NCBI GenBank assembly: GCA_017533915.1
Contig: JAFWHX010000020.1
Location: 1 to 64,000 of the forward strand
Length of the DNA: 64,000 bases
Source of the DNA: Eubacterium sp.
GTDB lineage: Bacteria > Bacillota > Clostridia > Peptostreptococcales > Anaerovoracaceae
Direction: 5' to 3'
The position numbers were made by a program, and so were the translations under genes. A model generated the notes under the pieces. The model had not been told where the DNA came from and did no database searches. It was given only the letters and a program-made list of their open reading frames with translations. Below, piece by piece: positions 49,534 to 58,003 of the stretch. The number at the start of each line of letters is the position of its first letter. The stretch's first letter is position 1.

Positions 49534-51228
49534 ATGAAGAAACTTATTGCTTTGATCCTCTGCATGGCTATGGTATTCACACTTGCAGCATGCGGAGGAA
49601 ACGGCGGCGGCGAAGGAAAGGCTGACGAAGATTTCGTAGCAACAGCCTGCATCGCTTCTGAGCCTGAAACGATCGACCCAGGCCTCATCAGCTCAGTTGA
49701 CGGTTCCACATATGTAAACCATATGTTCGAGAACCTCATGAAGTACGTTCCGACAGATGAGAAAGCTGACGAGAGCGGAAACGTCATGATGACAAAGGTA
49801 GACCTCGGCCAGGCTGAGAGCTATGAAGTATCTGACGACGGACTTGTTTACACATTCAAGATCAGATCTGACGCCAAGTGGTCTGACGGTGAGCCTGTAA
49901 AGGCACAGGACTGGGTATACTCATGGCAGAGACTTGTCAATCCTGAAACAGCTTCTGACTATGGATATTTCCTCGACGGCATCGTTGTAAATGCTGCTGA
50001 GATTCAGGCTGGAGAGAAGAAGCCGGAAGAGCTTGCTATCAAGGCTGTTGATGATTCAACACTTGAGATCACACTCTGCCAGGATACACCTTACTTCCTT
50101 GAGCTCTGTGCATTTGCTTCACTCATGCCTCTCAGACAGGATGTCGTAGAGAGCGGCGACGATTGGGCTACACCAGAAAAGATCGTCTGCAACGGACCTT
50201 ACAAACTGTCAGAATGGACTCATGACTCAGTTATCAAGATGGTTCCTAACGAAGAGTACTATGATGCTGCAAACCTTGGACCAAGCGAGATCGACTGGTA
50301 TCTGTCAGCTGACGAGACAGCTATCCTTTCTGCTTATCAGTCAGGTGAGTGGGCATTCGTAGAGTCATTCCCTACAGACATGATCTCTTCACTTCAGGAT
50401 TCCGGCGACTGCTTCATCGATCCATATGTAGGAACATACTTCCTGTATCTCAACTGCGACAAGATCAAAGACTGGAGAGTAAGAGCAGCTATGGTCCTCT
50501 CTATGGATAGAGACAACATCGTTGAGAACGTTGCTCAGGGCGGACAGACACCTGCTACAGGATTCGTAGCTTCAGGTATCCTCGACTCCACAGGAGCAGA
50601 CTTCGCATTTGGTTCATCAGACCTTGGAGCTATGTATTCATGGCTCGCAGAGAAGTATCCAGACTTTGACCTCACAACATATGAAGGAAAGTGCGACCTT
50701 GCAAAGAAGCTCTATCAGGAAGCAGTAGATGAGGGCAAGTGGGATCCTGACACGACTGTCGTTTACAACTTCAACACAGATGATGCTCACAAGGCTATCG
50801 CAGAAGCTTGCGGACAGGACTGGAAGAACGTTCTCGGACTCAAGATCACACTTGAGAACCAGGAGTGGAACACATACACCAACGGACTCGGCGAGCACAA
50901 GTTCGGCGTTGCACGTCTCGGCTGGATCGCAGACTACAATGACCCTATCACTTACCTCGAGCTGATGGTAACAGGAAACTCCTATAACTATGGTCTTTAC
51001 AGCAACAAGGAATTCGACGAAGACATCAAGAAAGCAAAGGCTACAGCAGCTGGAGCTGACCGTGACAAGGCACTCTATGAAGCTGAAGAGAAGCTCTTCG
51101 GTGAAGGCGGATTCCCAGTAGCACCTGTTTACTACTACACCAACATGTACTGCAACAAGACTATCAAGAACATCGGCTACACACCGATGGGATACTACTT
51201 CTTCCAGTACGCACAGTCAGCAGAGTAA
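49534..51228 (+). CDS. oppA: Oligopeptide-binding lipoprotein OppA
   Basis: The product is 564 aa. A lipoprotein signal ends in LAACGG (Cys20), followed by a Gly-rich spacer. The SBP_bac_5 domain shows SEPETIDPGLISSVDG, YTFKIRSDAKWSDGEPVKAQDWVYSWQRL-type sequence (seen in part as DAKWSDGEPV), NGPYKLSEW and LGWIADYNDPITYLEL. It captures peptides outside the membrane and delivers them to OppBC. Codon use is visibly more biased than in its neighbours (for example many ACA, CTC and GAG codons), in line with high expression. Confidence 0.93.
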   Translation: MKKLIALILCMAMVFTLAACGGNGGGEGKADEDFVATACIASEPETIDPGLISSVDGSTYVNHMFENLMKYVPTDEKADESGNVMMTKVDLGQAESYEVSDDGLVYTFKIRSDAKWSDGEPVKAQDWVYSWQRLVNPETASDYGYFLDGIVVNAAEIQAGEKKPEELAIKAVDDSTLEITLCQDTPYFLELCAFASLMPLRQDVVESGDDWATPEKIVCNGPYKLSEWTHDSVIKMVPNEEYYDAANLGPSEIDWYLSADETAILSAYQSGEWAFVESFPTDMISSLQDSGDCFIDPYVGTYFLYLNCDKIKDWRVRAAMVLSMDRDNIVENVAQGGQTPATGFVASGILDSTGADFAFGSSDLGAMYSWLAEKYPDFDLTTYEGKCDLAKKLYQEAVDEGKWDPDTTVVYNFNTDDAHKAIAEACGQDWKNVLGLKITLENQEWNTYTNGLGEHKFGVARLGWIADYNDPITYLELMVTGNSYNYGLYSNKEFDEDIKKAKATAAGADRDKALYEAEEKLFGEGGFPVAPVYYYTNMYCNKTIKNIGYTPMGYYFFQYAQSAE

Positions 51229-51285
51229 TCTGATCTGACTCACTCGCTGCACAGCAGAGACATGCTGTGATAGAAGACATAATAA

Positions 51286-51323
51286 AAACAGCCGGCGGTC
51301 ATATGATCACCGGCTGTTTTTTT
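51286..51323 (+). terminator. Terminator of the opp operon
   Basis: ACAGCCGG and CCGGCTGT pair and are followed by a T7 run. Confidence 0.9.
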
Positions 51324-51375
51324 CTGTGCTTTTCTGGATGATGTATTATATCCGTTCGTTCAGAGGTGCTGCCCG

Positions 51376-52968
51376 CTATGCTGTTTTCATTATTCCTATA
51401 AAGAGAGGAATTCCTGACTCCATATCTATTATCGCATAGACGAATGGGTGGTCGAGAATCACACTCTTCTCAGGCTTCTTTCCCGGTGCTGCGCTTGCCT
51501 TGTCCATGATCACAGCGGTCACTGCAGCTGCTTTTGTTCCATTGCGGTCAAGCTCGATATGTGTCTTATGAAGGACGTCGCTTATGACGAGAGGCTGCTC
51601 AGGTGGTGTGATTCCTGTGAAGTCGGCGCTGAAGTCGTTGAAAGCATCATTTATACCAAGATCATTCAGCGCGTCAATAAGTGACACATCATAATCATAC
51701 TTGAATTCGGGCATAGATGTGATCACGTCATAGTCCGTAGATCTTTTTTCATATCCGGTAATGAAGTCATATGCAGTGAGCTTCTGGATGAAATTATCGA
51801 CTGTCATGCCTTGAGGTGTCTCCAGGCCCAGGAATGCGATCTCGTTACCTTTATATGGCTTGATGAATCCATCTGCTCCGCCGATATTAACGTATATGTT
51901 CTCTTTACCTTTCAGCGTGCTGACCCTCTTCTGAAGATTGCCTTCATTATTGTAGAACGGCTCATATTCATAGTGTTCAGAGTATTTCTCAGCCCATTCA
52001 CCTTCAAATGCAATCGCGTTAAGCAGGATCATCACGGTGTCCGTATCCAGTTCATTCAGTATGCCGGGAATCATTCCTCTTGTATGGTTGTATACCCAAT
52101 TGTTTATATCATTAAGAGTGTCGCTTGAGAACGGAGCCTCGAACACCTGCGCGCCGAAGAAATCCACGTTTCTCTGTATGAAATCATCATTTACAGTTAT
52201 GTCGTTCTTATCATTTTTATACCATAAAGAGTTCGCTACATGGTATTTTACGTTTTCAGATGATGTCAGGCGCTTATTAAGAACATACAGGTAAGCATCC
52301 AGATCATCAGCGCTGATATCTCCAAATGCTCTTTCCATCTCAACAAGGGTATTATTCCTTGCACCGCACTCGGCCATGGCCATCGCAGTAAGGATAGAGT
52401 CAGGAGAGATCAGGATATTCTTTGTGTGGTCCTGCTCATTTTGACAAAGGTATTTCAGCATCCTGATAGCAGCGTCAGTCATTGATCTTGTGAACAGATC
52501 ATCTGCGGCTTTGCCGGTTACAGTATTTGATTTGAAAGATGATGTCTTATCTATGGAAGTTCCGCTGAGTTCTTTCTCTATGAATTCTTCTTCAGGCTCA
52601 GGTACAGGCACGGGAACTGGATCTGTTGCCGGCTTTACCGTGATCTTACACTTAAGAGTCTTGTTTCCTGCTTTTACCTTCACGATGCATGTACCGGATT
52701 TTTTTCCTGCTTTTATAACTGCTTTATGGCGCCTGGAACCTTTTGTTTTTATAGTCACGAGCTTGCTTCCGGACACCGACCATCTGGCTTTTGCTGTCGT
52801 ACCGGACAATTTCAGCGTGGTAGACTTTTTTGCTGTTATAGTCAACTTTGCTTTGGACAGCCTGACTTTGCTCTTTGCATATGCAGGAATGACGAAAAGC
52901 GTAGTCAGCATGGTAAAAGCCAGGAAAAGTGATAGAGATCTTATTAAAAGTATCTGTTTTCGTGACAT
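51376..52968 (-). CDS. Secreted serpin with N-terminal Ig-like (Big_2) domain
   Basis: ATG 52968 has GGAGGT seven bases upstream on the minus strand; ATG 52983 lies before it. The 530-aa protein has a signal peptide ending near AYA-KS. A lysine/threonine-rich Big_2-like domain follows (about 33-115), then a Pro/Glu linker (DPVPVPVPEPEEE) and a complete serpin fold from about residue 150. Serpin marks are NILISPDSILTAMAMAECGA, VANSLWYKN, LLNAIAFEGEW and the hinge NGTKAAAVTAVIM, followed by the exposed reactive loop and HPFVYAIID. It should trap serine or cysteine proteases extracellularly. By alignment, P1 falls near the AAPG segment, which is approximate. Confidence 0.9.
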   Translation of the reverse strand: MSRKQILLIRSLSLFLAFTMLTTLFVIPAYAKSKVRLSKAKLTITAKKSTTLKLSGTTAKARWSVSGSKLVTIKTKGSRRHKAVIKAGKKSGTCIVKVKAGNKTLKCKITVKPATDPVPVPVPEPEEEFIEKELSGTSIDKTSSFKSNTVTGKAADDLFTRSMTDAAIRMLKYLCQNEQDHTKNILISPDSILTAMAMAECGARNNTLVEMERAFGDISADDLDAYLYVLNKRLTSSENVKYHVANSLWYKNDKNDITVNDDFIQRNVDFFGAQVFEAPFSSDTLNDINNWVYNHTRGMIPGILNELDTDTVMILLNAIAFEGEWAEKYSEHYEYEPFYNNEGNLQKRVSTLKGKENIYVNIGGADGFIKPYKGNEIAFLGLETPQGMTVDNFIQKLTAYDFITGYEKRSTDYDVITSMPEFKYDYDVSLIDALNDLGINDAFNDFSADFTGITPPEQPLVISDVLHKTHIELDRNGTKAAAVTAVIMDKASAAPGKKPEKSVILDHPFVYAIIDMESGIPLFIGIMKTA

Positions 52969-53123
52969 CTCATCTACCTCCATAAGGTATTTCTCTGTTT
53001 ATGATGCAGCGTACCGTTTGTCTGATACTACGATCATATAGCTGCGTGTGCCATCTGATATCTTTCTATATGTATAGTATCATAATATGGTGTTACTGTT
53101 GCATATGATCTGATTTCGCTCAA

Positions 53124-53293
53124 GAAAAAAATCCGGGTACGCCGACCGGTCCGGCGCATGGGGGTCATACGGCTCTTAGCTTTTACCGGCCAGCGTATCC
53201 TCAACAGAAAGCTGGTAAGATTACTTATGGTTACACGGTGAGAAAACGTCATCCGGACACGCATCATGGCATCAGATTTGACATTCTCTACAG
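53124..53293 (-). ncRNA. Candidate structured leader or small RNA upstream of the serpin gene
   Basis: Within a 410-bp intergenic, bases 53124-53275 are GC-rich and structured. On the minus strand TTGTAC, a 16-bp spacer and TATAAA could start an RNA near 53293. It would end with the hairpin TGCGCCG-GACCGGT-CGGCGTA, a CCCGGA segment able to pair with an upstream TCCGG, and a U7 tract at 53124. The layout resembles a terminator-type riboswitch or attenuator with the serpin start 155 bp downstream. No known riboswitch consensus was recognised. Confidence 0.3.
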
Positions 53294-53306
53294 TTCCATT
53301 TATAAT
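53278..53306 (+). promoter_or_regulatory. Perfect consensus sigma-A promoter toward the CYTH gene
   Basis: TTGACA, a 17-bp spacer and TATAAT. It is the best promoter match in the window. It overlaps the possible minus-strand promoter of the serpin leader. Confidence 0.85.
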
Positions 53307-53341
53307 AAAAATCTATTAAAGTACAATTAAAAAACACAATA

Positions 53342-53395
53342 CCGGCAGGGATCGATTCTTTATTCTTTTGTTCTATGCGGTCTGCCGGCGGTTTT
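53342..53395 (+). promoter_or_regulatory. Leader hairpin before the CYTH gene
   Basis: CCGGCAG (53342-53348) and CTGCCGG (53382-53388) can pair around a loop of about 33 bases and are followed by CGGTTTT. This is a possible weak terminator or attenuator in the leader RNA. Confidence 0.4.
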
Positions 53396-53423
53396 GAGTA
53401 GTATTAAAGAACAGGGACAGTTT

Positions 53424-54053
53424 ATGGAAATTGAGATGAAATACCTGGTCCGCGACAGGGAGCAGGCGGATGAGATACTGAATGATCCGATCGTGAAGTC
53501 AGTCGAAGACGAGGGCAGCTTTGAGACGATCGACATGTATGCCGTATATTATGATACTCCTGACAGGAAGCTCACAGAGGCAGGCATCGCAGTGCGTGTA
53601 CGCCGCGAGGGGGAGTATTATGTTGCTACTATGAAGGACAAGGGAAACTCGATCGAAGGCATGCATCAGCGTAAAGAGATCAATGTGAGGCTTTCTGATG
53701 AGGCTTTGATCAAAGAGCCTGACGTAACGATCTTCAGCGAGAGTGACGCATATGAACAGCTCATTGAGATCGCAGGGAAAGACAAGCTGGTGCCGGTCCT
53801 CAGCATGATCTTCGAGAGACGTGAGGTGAGAGTGGATACAGGTGATGCGATCAGCATGCTCTCATTCGACGACGGCGAGATCAAAGCAGGGAACAAAGCC
53901 ATCCCGATCATGGAGATGGAGATCGAGCTCTATTCAGGGAGTGTCGAAGCATTGAGAGATTATGGTGAAGAGATAGCTGAAAAATTCGATCTTGTTCCGG
54001 AAGACAGGAGCAAATTCGCCCGCGGATATGCGCTGCTGACTGAAACTGAGTAG
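53424..54053 (+). CDS. CYTH domain protein (inorganic triphosphatase-like)
   Basis: ATG 53424 places the diagnostic E-x-E-x-K motif at the very N-terminus (MEIEMKYLV); an upstream open frame adds nothing recognisable. The 209-aa protein has YYDTPDRKLTEAGIAVRVRRE, ATMKDKG, HQRKEINVRL and EMEIELYSG, the strand pattern of the triphosphate tunnel. Members hydrolyse inorganic triphosphate or thiamine triphosphate using divalent metal. There is no CHAD domain. It is monocistronic with a consensus promoter and a strong terminator. Confidence 0.88.
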   Translation: MEIEMKYLVRDREQADEILNDPIVKSVEDEGSFETIDMYAVYYDTPDRKLTEAGIAVRVRREGEYYVATMKDKGNSIEGMHQRKEINVRLSDEALIKEPDVTIFSESDAYEQLIEIAGKDKLVPVLSMIFERREVRVDTGDAISMLSFDDGEIKAGNKAIPIMEMEIELYSGSVEALRDYGEEIAEKFDLVPEDRSKFARGYALLTETE

Positions 54054-54089
54054 TTATCCGGCCGGTTTCGGGTATTTTTGAGAAAATAT

Positions 54090-54132
54090 GACAGGTTTTC
54101 GCTGAGGATCAGCGGAAAGCCTGTCTTTTTTG
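54090..54132 (+). terminator. Strong terminator after the CYTH gene
   Basis: GACAGGTTTTCGCTGA and TCAGCGGAAAGCCTGTC form a long imperfect stem with a GGA loop, followed by a T6 run. Confidence 0.9.
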
Positions 54133-54161
54133 TTTACATTATATGGGTTTTTGGGTATAAT
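54133..54161 (+). promoter_or_regulatory. Promoter of tig
   Basis: TTTACA, a 17-bp spacer and TATAAT directly behind the preceding terminator. Confidence 0.8.
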
Positions 54162-54276
54162 AACTATATCTGCGTCCGTAGATGTGTTTTAACGTACTCA
54201 AAGCAATTCTCAGGAGTGCTGGCTGCGGTAATGGCAGATATGGATGCACAGATGATTTCAGGAGGAAGAAGAAAAA

Positions 54277-55761
54277 ATGAAGACGACACTTATTTCGAAA
54301 GACAATAATGAAGCTAAGCTGAAGATGGAATTCACCGCTGAGGAATTCGACGCGGCTACTGATAAGGTATACAGGAAGAACCGCAAGGACTTCCAGATCC
54401 CTGGATTCAGAAAAGGAAAAGCTCCCAGGAAGATCATAGAAGCCCATTACGGTGAGGGACTGTTCTTTGAAGATGCTGTCAATGAGCTTTTCGGAGTGAA
54501 TTACAGCAAGGCTATTGCGGATAATGACCTGGATGTCATCGAGAATCCAAAAGTGGACTTCGGTGAGATCGGACAGGGCAAACCGCTGACAATGGATATC
54601 ACAGTCGCTCTTTCTCCTGTAGTAGAAGTAAAGAAGTATAAGGGACTCAAGATAGATCAGGTCAAAGAAACCGTAACTGATAAAGAAGTTGACGCTGAGA
54701 TCGAGTCACTCAGAAAAAGAAACTCCAGAAACGTAGTAGTAGAGAGAGAAGCCAAGGATGGCGATACAGTAAACTTCGACTATTCCGGATTCATCGGAGA
54801 AGAACAGTTCGAAGGCGGCACAGCTCAGAAGCAGGATCTCAAGATCGGCTCAGGTGCTTTCATTCCGGGATTTGAAGATCAGATCAAAGGCAAGAAGGCC
54901 GGTGACGAATTTGATGTGAACGTTACATTCCCTGAGGACTACGGTGTAGAGAAGCTTGCCGGAAAAGATGCTGTATTCCACTGCAAGCTGCATGAAGTAA
55001 GAGAAGAACAGCTCCCTGACGTGGACGACGACTTTGCTGCAGACGTCAGCGAATACGACACTCTTGATGAGCTGAAGCAGCATACGAAGGAAGATCTTCA
55101 GAAGAAGAAAGACGATCAGCACGAAGCAGATGCCAAGAACGACCTCATAGACCTGCTATATAAAGAGAACGAGTTCGACATCCCTGAAGCAATGGTGGAG
55201 GATGAGATCACAAACGGCGTGAATGATCTTGATCAGCAGCTCAAGTATCAGGGAATGAGCATCGACATGTATCTCAAGTATCTTGGAAAAGACATGGATG
55301 CTCTCCGTACGGAGATGAAGGAAGACGCACGCGAGAAGGTCGCGAAGAGGATTATCCTCAAGTCGATTGCTTCAGCGGAGAACATCGAAGTATCTGACGA
55401 CGAGCTCGAGGCTGAGCTCCAGAGACTTGCTGATCAGTATGGAATGGATGTCAGCAAGGTAAAAGAGAATATCGGTGAAGCCAACATGGGCATCGTAAAA
55501 GGCGATATCAGGCTCAAGAAGGCCATGGATCTGGTATATGACAACGCGAAAGTAAAGTTCGTAAAGCCTCCGAAGAAAGATGAGAAGAAGGAAGAAAAGG
55601 CTGCAGAAGCTGCTGCTGACAAGGCAGTAGAAGAAGCTATGCCTGAGGAACCTGCTGAGAAAGCAGCACCTGAAGCACCGGCTGAAAAGGCTGAAGAGCC
55701 TAAGGAAGAAGCTTCAGAAGCTCACAAGAGAAGGGGCGGAAAGGGCGCAGGCACCAGATAA
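54277..55761 (+). CDS. tig: Trigger factor (ribosome-associated chaperone)
   Basis: The product is 494 aa. The N-terminal ribosome-binding domain has the signature GFRKGKAPRKI. The FKBP-type prolyl isomerase domain is visible as GDTVNFDYSGFIGEEQFEGG and GSGAFIPGFEDQIKG. The C-terminal helical chaperone arms end near residue 430. A charged Ala/Glu/Lys/Pro-rich tail of about 65 residues follows, ending HKRRGGKGAGTR, which makes the protein longer than the usual 430 residues. It leads the clpP-clpX-lon set, the common clostridial order. Confidence 0.95.
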   Translation: MKTTLISKDNNEAKLKMEFTAEEFDAATDKVYRKNRKDFQIPGFRKGKAPRKIIEAHYGEGLFFEDAVNELFGVNYSKAIADNDLDVIENPKVDFGEIGQGKPLTMDITVALSPVVEVKKYKGLKIDQVKETVTDKEVDAEIESLRKRNSRNVVVEREAKDGDTVNFDYSGFIGEEQFEGGTAQKQDLKIGSGAFIPGFEDQIKGKKAGDEFDVNVTFPEDYGVEKLAGKDAVFHCKLHEVREEQLPDVDDDFAADVSEYDTLDELKQHTKEDLQKKKDDQHEADAKNDLIDLLYKENEFDIPEAMVEDEITNGVNDLDQQLKYQGMSIDMYLKYLGKDMDALRTEMKEDAREKVAKRIILKSIASAENIEVSDDELEAELQRLADQYGMDVSKVKENIGEANMGIVKGDIRLKKAMDLVYDNAKVKFVKPPKKDEKKEEKAAEAAADKAVEEAMPEEPAEKAAPEAPAEKAEEPKEEASEAHKRRGGKGAGTR

Positions 55762-55837
55762 GATGCCTGAATCGGCTGCCTGACGACATCGTGATCTGTC
55801 GATCGGACCGGCGGCCGTCTATATTCGTATCCATGAT

Positions 55838-55883
55838 GGCGCCGTGTTACCGGAAGAGCATTACTCTCTAGCCGGGCGGCGCC
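55838..55883 (+). promoter_or_regulatory. GC-rich hairpin between tig and clpP
   Basis: GGCGCCG and CGGCGCC pair as outer arms, with inner ACCGG/CCGGG. There is no T-run. It may be a processing site, a weak terminator or an mRNA stabiliser in the 223-bp gap. Confidence 0.45.
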
Positions 55884-55984
55884 GTTTGGCTAATTTCAGA
55901 AAGACAGACTCAGAGCACGGTACGTGCTCATGATCACCGGAGAATGATCGGGTAATAAAACAGTTCAGATAAAGGAGAAAGAAC

Positions 55985-56572
55985 ATGTTCAGTATTCCTT
56001 ATGTTATCGAACAGACAGGAGCGGGAGAGAGATCGTATGACATCTATTCAAGGCTCCTTAAGGACAGGGTCATAATGCTGTCAGATCAGATAGATGATGC
56101 TGTGGCAAGCGTTGTTACAGCGGAGCTTCTTTTCCTGGAAGCAGATGATCCGGATAAAGATATCAATATATACATAAACAGTCCAGGCGGTTCTGTGACC
56201 GCAGGACTCGCGATCTATGACACAATGAATTACATCAAGCCGGACGTCTCTACTATATGCATCGGTCTGGGGGCGAGCATGGGAGCATTCCTGCTCTCTT
56301 CAGGAGCTAAAGGAAAGCGCTATGCTCTCCCGAACGCTGAGATCATGATACACCAGCCGCTTGGCGGATATCAGGGCCAGGCGTCCGATATCCAGATCCA
56401 CGCGGAGAACATACTGAAGACCAAGGAAAAGCTCAATGAGATCCTTGCAAAGAACACAGGACAGGATCTGGAGACAATAACCAGAGATACAGACAGAGAC
56501 AATTTCATGACGGCAGAAGAGGCAATGAAATACGGCCTTATAGATAAAGTGATAAGGTCGAGAGCGGAATAG
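55985..56572 (+). CDS. clpP: ATP-dependent Clp protease proteolytic subunit
   Basis: The 195-aa protein has the full catalytic triad: Ser98 in [14 protein letters not shown], His123 in [13 protein letters not shown] and Asp172 in [25 protein letters not shown] lines the oxyanion side. AAAGGAGAAAG precedes the start. It forms the tetradecameric barrel used by ClpX, encoded 13 bp downstream. Confidence 0.98.
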   Translation: MFSIPYVIEQTGAGERSYDIYSRLLKDRVIMLSDQIDDAVASVVTAELLFLEADDPDKDINIYINSPGGSVTAGLAIYDTMNYIKPDVSTICIGLGASMGAFLLSSGAKGKRYALPNAEIMIHQPLGGYQGQASDIQIHAENILKTKEKLNEILAKNTGQDLETITRDTDRDNFMTAEEAMKYGLIDKVIRSRAE

Positions 56573-56585
56573 AGAGGAACAGATA

Positions 56586-57905
56586 ATGTCAGATAAGTAT
56601 GATCAGGGCGAGCAGGAATTCAGATGCTCGTTCTGCGGAAAGCCGCAGAGCCAGGTCAGAAGGCTCATAGCAGGCCCGGGAGTCTACATCTGTGACGAGT
56701 GCGTCAAAATGGTGAGCGACATCATAAACGAAGAGCTCAAGGGCGAGAATGGTGCCGCTGATTTTGAGAATGACGAGTTCGATTCAGACGGAAGCATCCC
56801 AAAGCCTAAAGAGATATACGATACGCTGTGCGACTATGTAATAGGCCAGGACGACGCCAAAAAAGCGCTTTCTGTCGCGGTCTACAACCACTATAAAAGA
56901 ATAAACGAGCTTGATTCGGCTGATAATGACGTCGAGCTTCAGAAAAGCAACATCGTCATGATAGGGCCAACAGGGTCAGGCAAGACTTTGCTCGCTCAGA
57001 CGCTCGCAAAGATCCTGGACGTGCCGTTCGCTATCGCGGATGCTACAGCACTTACGGAAGCCGGATACGTTGGAGAAGACGTGGAGAACATCCTGCTCAG
57101 GCTGCTGCAGGCTGCCGACTGGGACGTTGAAAGAGCGCAGAAGGGAATAATTTACGTTGACGAAATAGATAAGATCTCTAGGAAGAGCGAGAATGTCTCG
57201 ATCACCCGTGACGTCAGCGGTGAAGGCGTGCAGCAGGCTTTGCTGAAGATCCTGGAAGGAACCGTAGCGAATGTTCCTCCTCAGGGCGGCAGGAAGCATC
57301 CTCACCAGGAGTTCATCCAGATGGATACGACGAACATCCTGTTCATATGCGGCGGTGCGTTCGACGGACTGTCAACGATCATCAAAAGACGTATCGGCGA
57401 GAAGGTCATCGGATTTAATTCCAACGTGAGCCATCAAAAAGTGGACGAGGACTATGTCCTGAAGAGAGTCGAGTCAGAAGACCTGATGAAATACGGCATC
57501 ATTCCGGAGCTCATCGGAAGGCTTCCTGTGATAGTGACACTGTCGCAGCTCACGGAGGATGCTCTTGTGAGTATAATGACAGAGCCTAAGAACGCGCTGG
57601 TGAAGCAGTACAAGAAGCTGTTCGAGCTCGACGGGGTGGAGCTTGAGATAGATGAAGGCGCTATAAGAGCGATAGCGAGGAAGGCCATAGCGAGGAAGAC
57701 AGGCGCAAGAGGGCTCAGGACTATTTTTGAGAAGACCATGATGGATATCATGTTCGATATCCCGTCGCGTGAAGACATCACCAAGTGCATCATAACTGAA
57801 GACACAGTGGTGAACGAGACTGAGCCGAAGCTCGTGATAAAAGAATCAGGAGCGCGTGCAAAAAAGCAGGAGAATATTGAAGACGAGGGCGAAGTCGACG
57901 CATAG
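56586..57905 (+). CDS. clpX: ATP-dependent Clp protease ATP-binding subunit ClpX
   Basis: The product is 439 aa. The zinc-binding domain uses Cys14, Cys17, Cys36 and Cys39 (FRCSFCGKP ... YICDECVKM). The AAA+ core has Walker [15 protein letters not shown], pore loop [11 protein letters not shown] and Walker [14 protein letters not shown], and the sensor region ends in [14 protein letters not shown] sequence ([13 protein letters not shown]). It unfolds substrates and feeds them to ClpP. It is cotranscribed with clpP. Confidence 0.98.
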   Translation: MSDKYDQGEQEFRCSFCGKPQSQVRRLIAGPGVYICDECVKMVSDIINEELKGENGAADFENDEFDSDGSIPKPKEIYDTLCDYVIGQDDAKKALSVAVYNHYKRINELDSADNDVELQKSNIVMIGPTGSGKTLLAQTLAKILDVPFAIADATALTEAGYVGEDVENILLRLLQAADWDVERAQKGIIYVDEIDKISRKSENVSITRDVSGEGVQQALLKILEGTVANVPPQGGRKHPHQEFIQMDTTNILFICGGAFDGLSTIIKRRIGEKVIGFNSNVSHQKVDEDYVLKRVESEDLMKYGIIPELIGRLPVIVTLSQLTEDALVSIMTEPKNALVKQYKKLFELDGVELEIDEGAIRAIARKAIARKTGARGLRTIFEKTMMDIMFDIPSREDITKCIITEDTVVNETEPKLVIKESGARAKKQENIEDEGEVDA

Positions 57906-58003
57906 CCTTGCAGACCTGTATAACAGCAGGCAGGCTGTCGGAGCCGATATAAACCTGAAAGGATATCCGGGCGCGGAGATGCCGCCCGGCGGAATGGAGT
58001 AAT

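Noticed and set aside
53034..53267. Arg/Thr-rich 77-aa minus-strand frame in the serpin leader
   Set aside because: The composition is that of translated structured RNA or GC-rich intergenic DNA; there is no ribosome binding site. Treated instead as a possible structured leader.
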